Source: Atherinomorus stipes
Taxonomy: Eukaryota; Chordata; Actinopteri; Atheriniformes; Atherinidae
Direction: 5' to 3'
DNA: 64,000 nt
Assembly: GCA_023101725.1 (NCBI GenBank)
Contig: JALJCO010007076.1
Span: 186,001-250,000, forward strand
Below, in pieces: positions 38,924-52,600 of this stretch (its first letter is position 1; every line of letters starts with the position of its first letter). Position numbers and translations under genes: made by a program. The notes beneath the pieces were generated by a model. That model saw only the letters and a list, made by a program, of their open reading frames with translations, was not told where the DNA came from and searched no databases.

Positions 38924-41220
38924 GGCGTTTTCATTTTATTCTAGGCTTCTTGGCTTTTTCTTACTGCTCTTACATCCCTTCTCTTATCTTTTTTCACTTC
39001 TTACAGTTTGCTTTTCTCACTATCCTATATTTTAATACTTTCCCCCGTTATGGCCTTTTTCTTTTTCTGTGTCTGGCATTTTCCTCCCCAACCCCACCCC
39101 CACCTCAGCCTCTCAGCATATGTTCATCTGGGTCAGGATTAGGGCCTTTCTTGTTTGTCAATTAGAGAGGGAGCAAATGATAAGGAGCAGCTAAGACAGA
39201 AAGGGAAACCTCTTGAATGTTGTGGTTTTCGCCATACACGGAAATTACAAGCTGAGGTGACAAAACAAAAGTTAAACTCAGTAGTGATGACTTCTCAGTC
39301 TTGCTCCTTATTGGTCGAGTTAGATATTTTATAACCACCCCTCAAGTACTTGTCCTTAAATATTCAGGCTGTTGTACCTTTTGATTTATTCATGCTGAAT
39401 TCACATTTGGTTTGTATGCGACATTACTTGGAGATACGTATGGGGAACAATTTGTTTAGCCTGGTGCACGACAGCATTTTCTCATGCCCCCATATAAGGT
39501 AGCAGGAAGGTCTCAGGGGGGAGAAGTAAGCTGTTGTTACTGCATGTGATCATACTGCCACTGAGTCTGGCAGTGGCCTGCACGTGCATGTTTGAGTGAC
39601 TGTGTATACAGTATATGTGTGTGTTTGCAGGGGGAGCCAACTTTTGTTAAGGGGAATTGAATTTCCACATTCTCCTCACTGGAAGAGAATAAAGATGTGC
39701 ACAATAAGTGGGGGGGTCCCAAAAGTCACGGTGATTTCTTAATAAAACAGCAATGGGAGGCCCCCCTTGTCTTTCATCCTAAGATATTTGTGTCTCCATT
39801 TCTCTCCTCCCAAGGCAGGAAGCCCCCACCCTCCTTCTGCCTCAACCCAGGCTGCTACTGTCCCTGTGAGGGTCCACAGTTGGATTAGTCCATCTCTCAG
39901 AAGACCACTGAAGGACCCCTGCCACCTCACGTGAAGTAAGCTTACAGAGAGTGGATTGGGGGGGGGGACGTGAGGGACGTTGTGATCCAATTTTCAGCTT
40001 TTTCCTTTCACCGCTGTTTTGTTTAATGCTTGTTTGAGCAGGTTCCCAGAAGATGATATATCCGAGTTTACAAATGCATCTCTGGGTATTATGTGTGTGT
40101 GTGGTTGTCTGTGTGTGTGATTGTGAGGAATGTTGGAAAGCGCATTATTCAACACTGCTGAATGAAAATTCCACAGGCACTAATCTTTTCCTGAAAATTG
40201 ACAGGAAAAAGGAGATACAAGGATGCATTAATCCGTGAATAATACCCTCTAGTATTATTCTAGTAAAGCAGCTATTACATACCTTTCCGGGGTCATTGAA
40301 AGGTTCACCTTACCTTGACCCTGGCTTCTTTTAAGTCCCAAAAGTTATGAGCGTAGAAATATAAGCAGATAAAATGGGATTGAAGCACTCTAAGCTCATC
40401 TACCGCAGAGACCCCCTCTGTTCAGGCTCAGAGGCCGATTATGGCATATGATATTGAATCCTCTTTGGGCTGTAGCCATTGTGTGAGTGTGTGAAGCTTT
40501 GTTGTGTGTGTAAAAGTGCCTGTGCATAGGTGTCTATATGTGCTTGTATGCAGGCACCTCATTTGCTTGATGATTCACCAGCTGCTCATGACCTTGTGTG
40601 GAGGGGTTTTCACCCCCTCGAGATGGGGTCAGGAGTTCAGCGGGGTGCTAAGTAACGACTTTCAATCAACATCAATCACTCACTTACGCGATGCATGGCT
40701 GCATCCCTGCAGCCCAGGTAGGTGAAAGAGGGGTATGGCTTAATGTCACTCCTCACTGGTAAAGCTGCAAAAGATTAATATTATGCTCAGATTATAGTGT
40801 TGAGAGACTTTGGTAATGACGACTGTAACCAAACCTTTACTAAGAGCATTGTTAATAACATCTGCACTTCAACGTCAGGAGCATAAACTGTGGCGAATTC
40901 AATGGCTGCCGTCTGCACTCATGAATGCCGTTTCCTGCATTGTTGCTGTTTATTTACTTTCCTCTGAACCATTACTATTGTCAACAAAACACTGAGCCAG
41001 AGCATAAACCTGAATGTCAAGAAAAGATTTTGTTTTGGTGAAAATAAACGGGATGCTGCAATTTAACTATAAACATATAGTACGGGTTGTCCTTACACTT
41101 AACACATGCGGCATGTGTCATTGACTTGGGAGATGCTGGTATACCGTACACTTGAAAACAAAAGTAATATTTCATTCCTGATTGGGTTTTAATCTTTTTA
41201 GCCAATCTAGCCATGTTTAC
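38375..41220. other. Intergenic, no gene recognised
   Basis: Includes the (CT)n tract at 38891-38922 and short G runs near 39708 and 39958. A compact stretch at 40560-40720 ends CAGCCCAG|GTAGGT, which looks like a splice donor, but the preceding frame has no recognisable protein. Confidence 0.5.
38891..38922. repeat. (CT)n microsatellite
   Basis: About sixteen CT units followed by CCAGG. Confidence 0.95.
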
Positions 41221-42250
41221 ATGGAGACTTTTCCCGCTTTCAGTTCGAAATCAATCCAATTTAAGATTTCAGTGCAGTTGTTTACATGGGAACTAATCTA
41301 CTCCGATCTGGTGTACACATGTGCTAACATTTACGGTACACACCAAATGTGATTTGGGTGTCAAGGGTGTCAGGTTTACATGCAAAGTCCATGGCTGACG
41401 CGCATCAAGGAGGCGTAAAGTCTGTGGAGCGTTTTGTGTGTTGGGTGTGGCGCATTTTGAGCATTTTGAAATTCAATGCGCCCAATGCACGTTACAGGCA
41501 TCAAACGCCAGAATTGGAAAATCTGAACTTTTGCAGTGTTGAAGCAGGGTTTTAACCAATCAGAGAGACGCAGTATGTTTCAGTGTCATGAAACAGACAC
41601 ACATTTTCTGACAGGACGGGAAGTACCGAGGAGACTCTGGGGATTCTTTTCGCTCCATGGAAATAGTGGAGGATAAGCTGTGATTTGCATCTGGTCCCGG
41701 GTTTCCGAACGGCGGGTCGATGACCTGCTGTCACGATGGGATTTAATGGACTTATAATGCTGTCCCGATGCAGGACTACAGGTCGTTAGTCTGGGCCAGG
41801 TAAAAGGAAAGCTGTGCCCATCATCGACGCGCAGCTCCTGGAGTAAATGGTGAAACTTACCAAATGCAGATCACCTCTGAACAATCTGATGAATCCAGAC
41901 ACGGCGCAGAGATTCCCAACAACGTAGTTCTCTGGCCTTGTGGAGCAAATAAAACCAAGCAGTGGCTCAGTTTCATCCGCCATCATACAAAGATGCATAC
42001 AACAGGCGAAGTACCATGGATAGTAACAAATGCAGCATGCATGCACAGCATCCCCAACTTCCGTAAACAGTGTTGCCACCGGATGCTGCGCATACGTGCT
42101 GCCTTTGCTACTATCCGCAGTGCTTCGCCTGTGATTAGCCTGTAATTCCGCAGCATATAGTTCCCCTATTGAATGCCGCCTAGTCAGTCCTTTGATGTGA
42201 AATTGGCTTCTTGTTTGTACTCGATCAGAATGTACTGGTGACAAAACATA
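41220..42250. mobile_element. CpG-rich repeat-like block with open frame, unassigned
   Basis: Base composition changes against the AT-rich flanks. CATGTTTACATGGAGAC at the left, CCAATCAGAGAGACGCAG near 41557, then many CpG. The minus strand is open for 152 codons at 41786-42244 and includes MADETEPLLGFICSTRP and a donor-like CATTTG|GTAAGT inside. Wording such as ACCAATCAGAGAGACGC is common in fish DNA elements. I could not find paired ends, and I do not recognise the protein. Confidence 0.32.
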
Positions 42251-42984
42251 ATTGGAAAAAATCTTGAGTTAATTAGTTCACTTTCGCCAAGTGGTGCTGG
42301 TTGGCTATCAGATTAAGCTAAGCTAAAGTCGATGCTGCCAGATTCAGAGAATGACTGGGTCAGTTAGAAATTGCTTCTGCCCACTTGTCCTACTCAGGGG
42401 ACTACTGTGGGAGGCTAAATTTCACCCAAGGGTGGCATATGCCTTTAAAGCTCTAGATTCTTTGCATTACAGTGATTATGTTGGTGTTAGGACAAATCAT
42501 TTCTCAAGAAGGTCCCTAAGTTAGATGATACTAGTCATTATACGAGACACGCCACAAGACCTGCCAGTTTGGATTTAATCAATCCCAGTTCTCGAGACAC
42601 CACAAATTTTATCCCTGTCAATTTTGTGCATACTGCTGTTCTTGACAATAAGCAAACTTCAAGAGCTGATCACTGGTTATTCATTTACTTGATTGCCACT
42701 TTTTTTTTAATGTCCCTTATTTTATTTCATTTTTATTTCAGAAATCTGTTTAATTTATGCTAATGTACAAGTTAGGTATCTAGATGTTTTCGGTCTGAAG
42801 CCATGACTTCAGGCGACAGCTCTTCTGTTTATTATAAGAGCACTGAACTGATTGTATTCGGTCTTTTTGTATTCAACACAATCCTTTTCCCGTAGTCATA
42901 CTAGGTGTTGTGCTAGCATCAGTTTTTTTAAAATTACTTCTAGCTACATAACTAATATTTTAGAAATTCAAGCAGCTTTTGTTT
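42250..42984. other. Intergenic, no gene recognised
   Basis: AT-rich, with a few repeat-like words (AAGCTAAGCTAAAG near 42317) but no element that I can delimit. Confidence 0.5.
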
Positions 42985-42988
42985 TTAA

Positions 42989-43670
42989 AAAAAGGTGTAA
43001 CCATGCTTTAAAAAACTTGTGAATGTCAAGAGCAAGTATCACGGGCAGCCAGCTTTGTTTCTTTGTTCAAAAACAGTTGAATCAGACAGCAGCTTATAAT
43101 TCTACGTAGCTTATCTGTCTACATATGCCTCCCCCGTCCGCTCCCCTTCCCTCCTCTGCTCCCCCCTCCAGCTGATACACCAGGGTGAGTCAAGCTAGTC
43201 TTCATTCTTGAACATAGGTGAATTCAGGTCAGAGTTTTTGAACAAATGGATTATTAGAAAAGAAAGACGTCAGCAGCAACAGCAAAGGAGGCAACCACAA
43301 CATTGTCATTTCCCATAAGTTTATTTCTTTTCTAAATGCTGTCTTGTCTGATAAACATAGTTCAATGTCTTAAGTGCCCATGATGCTAACAGATAGCCTC
43401 TTAGCAAACAAACACCGACCGCTAGCTTCTGGTAGGTTGACCTAGTTTTTCTAAATAAGGTTGTAGGTTTGTAGCCAATCAAAAATTACATCAACTTGGT
43501 CTCTGGGCAGATTATATCATTACCGCACCAAGCCCTTTAACTGAGGAGGGATATGTGGCGTGCCAAAACAATCCCCTCCTGAAAAAGTCACGTTATCTTT
43601 TTGGGGAAAATTGACATATGCAGGAATATCAACTACATGAAAGAGTTTCTACTGCCACGACATCACACCT
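42989..43670 (-). mobile_element. TTAA-flanked MITE, copy A (inverted)
   Basis: Reverse-complement relative of 61250-62027. Shared blocks include ACAGTTGAATCAGACAGCAG, ATTCTACGTAG, CCGTCCGCTCCCC and (complement) GAGACCA then TTTTGATTGGCTACA. The right end is CATCACACCT followed by TTAA (43671-43674). The left end is decayed at a TTAA with extra A bases (42985-42988, then A-run and GGTGTAACCATG). TTAA duplications with AGG-starting ends fit Kolobok- or piggyBac-type elements. No coding frame. Confidence 0.7.
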
Positions 43671-43676
43671 TTAAAC

Positions 43677-46600
43677 AAATAGATGACAGTGCTGTGATGT
43701 TCATATCGTTCAAAAGTTCCCAAAATATTAAGCTCTACTTTTTCATTTTCATTTATTAACTATTCTAAGGTCAACAGGCATGCAAGCGGTGAATCTGTAA
43801 AAGCAACATCATTTCTGTTTACTTGTGACACTATGTAACAAAGTGGCTTGGAGGGGGGTTGGAGTTTTTAAATACCCAAAGGTTCAGGTTATACTGGCTG
43901 TGTTTCAGGACACGTCTCAGCACAAGTGCCTGGTCATAGCTTTCACTCTCAGCTTCTGCATGATCCTGTTTCTCACGTCACCTGACAAAATGCTGACAAA
44001 ATCAGGAGGTTAGAGAAAGGTTATAAAGAGTGATGTGCAAACTAAAGCTCAGTATTTAATCTCAAGTGGAATATGGGTCCATAAAGAACAATGTATGTCT
44101 AAAACTGAAACAATTAGCTTTTGTGTTGCTTCATAGGAACTGCTTTGTGATTCAAAGAGAAAATGTTTCGTGTCATTCTTATTGTACATTACAAAATGGT
44201 TTATAATTTAAACCTCTTAAGCTTCATTGATTCTAGAGCATCTTTAAAACCTCCAAAAAAACCAAAGCCAGAATAAGATTTTTGTCCAAGTTTTTCTGAG
44301 TATTCTATTTTCCTCTATTTTCTTTCCCCTTCATGTGGTGGTGGGACTGATGGGGGTTTTCTTTCATGCCAACTGAGTGATCCCCTGTGCTTTGCTTTTT
44401 CAAATGGCTAATGTATGGGTGGAGGAAAGAACATATTACTAGGGCTCATATACACAGAGTGGTTAAAAAGTGGCCTGGTTTTCCATTTCACATGAGCACA
44501 CAACATCCATGTGTTTTCTCCCTCTACCAGCTGCACCTGTTGCTGACTGTTGACCACTGGCTATCAAATGGATTTGTGCACTTGTGACTTTATTTTGCAT
44601 GTGTGTATGTGTGTGTGTGCCACTAATATTTTTTTTCTGAGTGCATGTAAGTGGCATTGACAGCCTCATATCATATGTCACCAAGGCCACAAGTGCTCTC
44701 CACCCCCTCATTTACAAGGTGCCTATTTTATCTTGGGGAAAAAAAAAAAGGAATCTGGGTCCAATCATCCATTATTCAAAATACCATCAACAACCTCTGT
44801 TTAGCCAATAACAGCCTGTGCAAACTACCATCTCTGTAATAAGAGAGTCCAAACTAACCCAAGCCATGTTATGGACCTGAGCAGCTACCAAGTATAGGCC
44901 CAAAATAGATCAAAGTCAACTGACTTTTTCCTTTTCCTTTCTTTACTGTTTATTTTTCATCTGCAGAAACCTCATTATTGCAACATGCAATAGAGTTTGC
45001 ATAGTTTTGATCTGTGGCCCAAATAGACACGAATTGTTATTAAGTGTCACTCCAAGGAGTGCACTTGTGATTTCAAGCTGCAAGTGGAGCTATATTTTTA
45101 GACCTGGTTGGTATTTTGTGGTGCTATATTTGTCAGCAAGCAGCATAGTTTCAAATCCGGTCAAATTACGTTGTCACTTGATTTCCTTTTCTTTTCTTTG
45201 TCAGCTTTGTTTGCCTTTAATGTGGCTATATGAACTGTCTATGCTCCATTGTGCGTGCTAATTTGTGCTTATACATGTTTGTACAAGTGCCTTTGAATGG
45301 ATAAACATATATTTAACATGATTAGTTTGACAGTATTGAACCCAGCAGTTTCAAAGTTGCTTAAGTTTCCATGCTTAAAAAGACGTCTTTCCACTCTTCT
45401 CCCTTTCACACAACATAGACACGCACATACACAAACACACACTCACTGGCCTCCCTGGCTCTGTCCTTCCTTTGTCTCTTGTAATTAAAGCATCCGCTTA
45501 GCCTTACTGGCCCCAAGTCACTTGTCTCTTTATCTAAGGGAAGAGCAGGGAAAATTGTCACATTCCTCTTCTTCATGGCAGGACCACATCATTATCCTCT
45601 GTATGTGTGAATGTCAGAACTCACTTTTTTCTTTTTCACTGCCCACATTGTCTTTCTCCACTGGTACCTTCCTTTTTCCTTTACTTCCCCCTCTCATTTT
45701 ATTTTTACCTAAAAGCCCTTCACTACGTGGAACAAAGGGAGGAAGTGTCCCTGACATTAGTTGCTAGGATTATTTATATCTTTGCTATGTTGTGTTATAT
45801 TTAGCACTTAGGTTATATTAGTCACTGTTCAGCCAGATTTGGAGCTGAAACCACAGGCTGTTCCAGTGGATGATGGTGGAGGATTTTGCTGTTTAAGAGC
45901 ACACCTACAATCACTTGCCCTTTAGTGAATACATGAGCTCTGGGGTAATTGTATGTTTTCACTGCACCAGCCAGCTTGGCAGATTTTCTCAGCTCTCTTC
46001 ATCGGCTCCTGCTCCCTTCTTTTTATTTTGAGTCTCCCATACTTTCTAATAGTAGTTTTCCCTGTTGCATAATGACTGTATTGTCTTTATGTGGCTGCCA
46101 GTGCACAACCGATGTGCTGCTGGGAATATTTTAGAGGCTACAGGCAAAGCTTTACTTCATTCTGTCTTTGCCTTTTGTATATCAGCCTTATATGAAAGGT
46201 TTTGTGTTTGAACCAGACTCAGTACCATGAAGCTCATCTCTCTACTCTTACATTTTTTCAAACCATGCAGCCTCTTCCTTGTGCAGCCAACGGTAAAAAT
46301 AGGCATCATATTGTTCAGCGGTGGTATTTACGTGCAAATTGTCACGTTGCATGAGTGCAAAATGCTTATTATGGATGCACAGCATCTATTTGGAATGATT
46401 GCAGATTGCACATCCAATGGCTGGTCACTGTCGCTGGCGGCTATGGGATGAGTCTCCTTCGCCCTTATTCTCTCCCTTCTTTTTTCTCTACTCAGCAAAC
46501 CCACAATCCTCCCACGCTTGCACTCACTAACTCCCAACTCGCAACCAAATTCTGTTTAACCCAAACCAGCCCACTGACCTCGGGTTTTCAAATATTCCTG

Positions 46601-49600
46601 TGATCCGCCCGTGGTAACTCAGTCAAAAACCAGCATTTTGGTTCAGGCCATCCATCAACTCCATCTGGCCAAATAAGGGAAGTTGCCATTTTCCACTCCT
46701 TCTAAACAGAGTAATAAAAGTGATTATGGAATTGAAGTCTAGAGCCCAAGCAAATGTTTTTTTTAAGAGGATGTGGAATCTTTTCTCAAATAATCTGACA
46801 GTCCTGGTAGTCCTCCAAACTTTATACCAGCAGATGTCACAAACTTTTACAATGTTTGCATTGAATTCAGTTTTCAGTACTTGATTACATAATTAGATAA
46901 CTATGTTAAGTAGTTGATCAATGATGTGATTGACAACTGGCCCCGGTATTAGGTGGCCAAAATGAACCCTGCACAAATATGTTGAATTTGCACAGTGTTA
47001 TCCAGTAATTTATGTAGGCAGTGAGAAGTTATTAATCTGGTGAATGTAAGACAGTGATAATATAGAAATGTTAATGATTTGGCCTCTGTGCAAGACCACA
47101 GCTGAAGTTTTGAACTCATGAAAATCACCTTAATATTTCAAGTTTCCTTCCATAAGATGCTTTGCCAGGTTTTTGCTGCAGCCGCCTTGAGTTGTGGTTT
47201 ATTTGTGGGTCTTTCCGCTGTTAAATTTTATCTTCAGAAAGTGACTCAGTTGTGTTGAGATCAGGAAAGGGACATAAAAATCCTTCCATTTCTTGGTCTA
47301 AAGAGGTCAATAGGGTTGCTTTCATAGTATGATTTATTTGATTGTACTGCGATGCTCCGTTCTGCAAGTTTTGTAGCATATTACTGATATTCAACAGAAA
47401 CAGCTGCTCCGTATACTTCACAGTTCAGCACAATACTTGTTTCAGCAGTCTGCTCAAAATATTATATATTTTTAACTTGTCAATAAAAACAAAACTACCC
47501 TATCATGAAACTGAAGCTACCTTTGAAGATGTAACAACAAAGGAATTGTGTAGGGAAAAAACAGCATGAGCTGTAAATTGAGAAAGTTGCTGCACACCAT
47601 GAACTATAGAACTACTCACAGCTTGAATTGTACTAGATTATTTTCTCAAACCCATTTTGTTGAATTAAAATGGATCCTCCTTTGTCTTTATGTGAACTGT
47701 TGTCAGCAAATCTGTAAATAGAAGCTGGTGTAGAGAGCAAACCTGGCGGCACATATTGTAGCTGCAAAGAGGTGGTAAGATGAGTAAATGGGCAAATATA
47801 GCTCCAATTGCATAACTTTGAGCAGACACGGATTATGTAACTTTTTTTTTTAAACTTTCAGACACTTTTTCCACACTTTACAATTTTTAACATGAACAAA
47901 GCAGAATATGAAAATGGCAACAGTATAGAACTGTGCATTATGCACTGAAATTACACGAATTTAAACGCAGTGAGCTTCATCAGTAAAGTCAGAAGTTAGA
48001 ATGCTGCTTTATCAGTGATGCTTTGTATGTAAATGAGTAGGTTGACAAGAGACAAAAAAGGAGAGAAGTCTTGGGGGATGGCCCCAAGTCACATGTCATG
48101 TCTCACTGAGACATCTTACAAAATGACTGTCTGGGTCTGACTTCGCAACCACGGCAACAGAAAGAAGATAAGATGCAGAGAGCAACAAACAGAGAGGTGA
48201 AACAAATATATACACAGACAAAAAATACAACCATAGTGCAGAGATAAGATTTTTAACTGATGTGTCATGACAGTATTCCTCCATCTGCAGAACTGAATAT
48301 GGGCATAGATTGAAAAACTATTTAAAAATTATTTTAGGGAAATTATTAAACTCTTGTAGAATTGTGCATCCTTTGGGGATTTATAATCAGCACATCAGAT
48401 TGAGTTTTTACAGCTTTTGTGCTGGATTGTTGTTTTTCTTCTTTGGATCTGTTTCTGGAGATCATGCCAAAAATAAAAGAAATTACTAGTGATGGTTTAA
48501 AAAAAAAGTCTTACTCTATCAAACCGCGTCCTAAAAAGTTAAAATAAGGTCAAATTCAGCACCTTTTGAATAAAAGCACTTCAAGCAATTTCCACACACA
48601 GAACAAGCTGCTTTGCAGCCCCACCTTTAGGGGAACTTTTGTCTTTTTCCTGGCAAAGATTGCGGTTCAGGACCTAATAAATTTGGAGTCTTTTCAAAAA
48701 ACCTCAGCATAAGTTTATCCAAACAGTACCCCGGCATTCCTCAAGTTCTCTTTCCAGGAATTTCCAGAGGTTTGGGGGCCAGTGGTGCATACATCTGCTG
48801 GGAGTTAGCGACACACAGACCAAATGCTGTACATGTCTGAGGGAGACTGGTGAGGTGGTAGGTTGGAACTATCCCCAAACTGGGCCCCATCTCCTCCTGC
48901 AGCTCCTCTCTTCTCTGTTATTGTTTTGACTGAGGTAGAGAGTAGGGGGGTTGAGGGGGTTCACGTGGGGTAAGGTTCTGTCTATTATGTCTGGGCGTCT
49001 TGGAATCTAGGTCATGATTAGACCTCATCTTCTGCCTCCCGCCCCTCCCCTCCACTTCTAACGGCAGCCGCTGCCAAAAAACCTTGCTCTTTAATCCCTG
49101 CTGCCTTTTTCACTCCTCGCCGTCTCGATCGATGTGCCGCACCCATCTGACCCCCACCACTACCCCCCCTTTCTCTCGTACCTCCTCTCTCCCTGTCTCC
49201 CATCTCTCCCTTCTCTCGCTGTGCCAAATGCCAGGCGTTTATCAGGGATAAGCAGCTGTCCCCTTTGCTCGGGGGAGTAGAGGAGAAACAGGCAGAGTTG
49301 AAGCCGAAAAAATGAAATGAAAGAATAAAATTGGAAAGAACGAGAGGATAATACAGTCAGAGAGTGCAGCTGGAATAGTATAATTTAACTTCAGCCTTTA
49401 AATGTGAAATATCTAAGCATACAAGTTTTTTTTTTACATGAATACAGACCTGACTCAAAGTATGACTGCACTGAATAGACAATATAGCTGCAGTGTGTGC
49501 CTGAGTGCAAATAACACATTAGGGAGTGTCTCTGCCGTAGTGAGTTAAAGGCTAAAGCTACCCTGGGAGTGTCATAGTGTTCAATGAAAACAACAGCATT

Positions 49601-52600
49601 ACTCAGATATGGTGTTGTAACCTTCAGATGACAGCTTCATGCGCTCTGATCTTTCAAAGCAAAGTCTCTCCGGAAGCTGGAAAACAAACATAAACTTTGT
49701 ACGGTGGCAGGTGACATAAAAGTGGGATATTCACGTGAACGCAACTTGTTATCGTGTAGAATTACTTGCCTGAACTCATGATTGAGATTTTATCTTTATT
49801 GGACTTTCTCTGATAAAAAAAACTGTCAGTTGACCTTTGGTGTCACTTTGTCAGAGGATGTAAAAAGATTGCTTTTGTTTTGCATGACTTTTGTCTTGTT
49901 TTTACTTACAAAAAAAACAAACAAAAAAACTGTTTCTTCCACGATACAGCATATTACATTAGAATATACTGAAATATGGAAAAACAAAGGCATTGATTTA
50001 TCGCATGATCAGATTGTAAACAAGCAAACGCAAAGCATTTTAGTTTATTGTGAAAAAAGAATAAAAAGGAATAAATATGGATCAAAATCAGCTAAGCCTT
50101 GCTTTGGACAACCAAGTTAAATATTCTCATTGGTTCACGACACTATTAAAGTAAAATCTGATCATAACAAGTGCTGTTATCTCCTTTAGTTGGATTTATG
50201 AACTGACAAGAACCTGATCTGTCAGATTGTTTGTTACAAAGATTCGTCAGTAGGAAGTCATGCTGTATGTGTGAAACTGTTGAAAGGTCCCTGTCAGATG
50301 GGGGGGGGGGGGACCATCTGTCAGTCACTGGTTTTTACAAACAACCACTCAGATCAATAGCAAGCTCTGAAGAAAAGAAGAACGACTGGTCAAACACACA
50401 AAGGAAAAAATAACAAAAAACAACCACAGTTGCATTCTTTACCATTCCTTCTGACAATGAGTTTGGTCCATCTGATACAAGGAATGTTGATAGGATCCAC
50501 GCAGCCTTCTCAGGTGTGAACTTTTGTCCCAAACCTGTGTGGCCAACAACCCAAAACATAGCCGTTTAACATAAAAAAAAAAAAGAAAAAAAAATCCCAC
50601 TTTTGGGTTCCAACAAATGTCACAAATACTTTACTTTGTGTTCAGTTGCAAAAAGTTAACGTTAAGAATGAGAAAGTACATGGGCTGAACTAAATATTCA
50701 TGAATACATGCTTATAGTTTCTTTACCCTAGTTGTGACACTACATTACTGGAGTTGACAAATGTACCAATTACTCTTTTTCTTGTAAGACTGGACTGTCA
50801 GAATTTAAAGAATGGGACAGTTTCACTAGAAATGTGATTGAGTTTATCCCATTCATCATGTCTCCACTCTGGTTGGCGGCAGGCTGTTTTCAGAGGAGAT
50901 CCAGAGGTTTTTCAGAGGTTTTTGTAACAACCAAGTCTTAAATTGGGAATCTATTTTATTTCTGACTTCTACTTGTAATGCCTAGTTAGATTTCTTATGC
51001 ATGCTGATTTCAGTAATGAACTTCAATGAAAAATACTTCATTTCATTCAATAAATAATGCACTTAATTCTGATTCTTCAGTAATACAATTAAGATGATCA
51101 AAGATCTGACCTGACGCCCTTCAGACAGATTCAGGCATAGTCAAGCATTGGCAGTACTCAAATATTTTAATTTTAAGCTGAAAGAGAATCACTAAAGGTT
51201 ACAACATCATGCAGGAAACATCTAATCTTTATTGTTTAATTTTCCTAACAGGTTCCCTTCTGTCTGATTGGAACTTAACCAGAGCAAGTTGCATATCAGC
51301 ACAGAAATGCCACTCCTTATCTTCCAGTTTTAGCCTCACACATCTGATATCAACAAGAGACCGTCTGTCTGTCTGTCTATCACAGCCTCATTTTTTACAT
51401 GCCACTGTGTGCATGTGTGTTTGGGCAACAGCCAGTAGTGATAGAGTAGATATTCGTATCAAGGGCTTGGAGCTATGTTGCATTTCACGGCAGGTGGAGC
51501 GTGCTATCATTCGTCTGCATCTGCAGAAGTCACCCTGCTATTTGGCTGAGGTGACGTGTCGTGAGGTTTGAGGGAAGGTAACACAAATTAATCGCATACG
51601 GTTCATGTATCAGTGCGAGTTGCTGCTGGGCTGTAAACACCGAGTATGCACGCGAAGGGGAGACACACATAATGATGCTGCTGATCTTTGCGTGTGTGGT
51701 GGAGTGGAAGGGGGTGGAGGGAGACTTGGCAAAGCAATGCACCCCCCTCAGTTTTGAAATTCCCAGAGGACTCTTAAAGAAATCTGTCAGTCCTCTTCCT
51801 CCTTTTACAAGCAAAATACTGCAAATTTTCCTTTTTTCTTTGTATGCCATTTTTTTTTACCCATCTTCCTTTACAGATGCTTCTGGCTGGCCATACAGTC
51901 CTGTTAGCTAATGGTCTTGACTCGAGCAGCTGTAGTGATTGGTGGACTCAGCTTTCACAACTTATCACATCAAGAAGTGCATCAGTGCAGTTACCAGGGT
52001 CACTTATTTATTCATGATTGTCAGGGAAGTGGTGGCGTGGTAGGGGTCATATAGGGTGACTAATGTGTGTGAGGCTGAAAGACACAATAACATCCCAAAT
52101 CTCATATTATGAGCTTCATCTTCTGGAGTGGGAGCTTGTTACTCTACTTTGTTATTCAGTTAAAACAACAATATCACAAAACTGTACTTCATATTTTTTC
52201 AGTTAAATTACACTTCCTAATGACATCCTTGCAGAAATAATCCAGTTATAAACACTCATTTCAAGGCTACATTATTAACTTAACTATCACTAGTCACAAC
52301 AACAAAAATCATCTCCCTCCCCTTCTTTCTTAATCAGATCCCTAATAGGATTAAACTAAGGGATGTAATTGGATATGTGACATTATCAGGAGGGGTTTGA
52401 GTATGACCTGACCACCTTGGTCAATGACAGGAGATCCACCGATAGCAAGTAAAGGCAATCAACTCTTCTAGACCAATTAGAAGGCGAGCCAGGAAGGGTT
52501 GTCCATATCACTGAACCCGTTATCTCCATCTGCCACTGAGTAAACAGAGAAAGGAAATGATACAGGCCATAAAGTAAGGTTATAAGGAATGACTGGGGTA

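Noticed and set aside
40504..40731. Possible exon ending CAGCCCAG|GTAGGT
   Set aside because: The donor is good, but the upstream frame has no recognisable protein and no acceptor or partner exon was found.
48851..48872. let-7-like text TGAGGTGGTAGGTTGGAACT
   Set aside because: The seed differs from let-7 (GAGGTGG instead of GAGGTAG), the 3' half diverges, and the downstream sequence cannot form the let-7 hairpin arm. Treated as chance.
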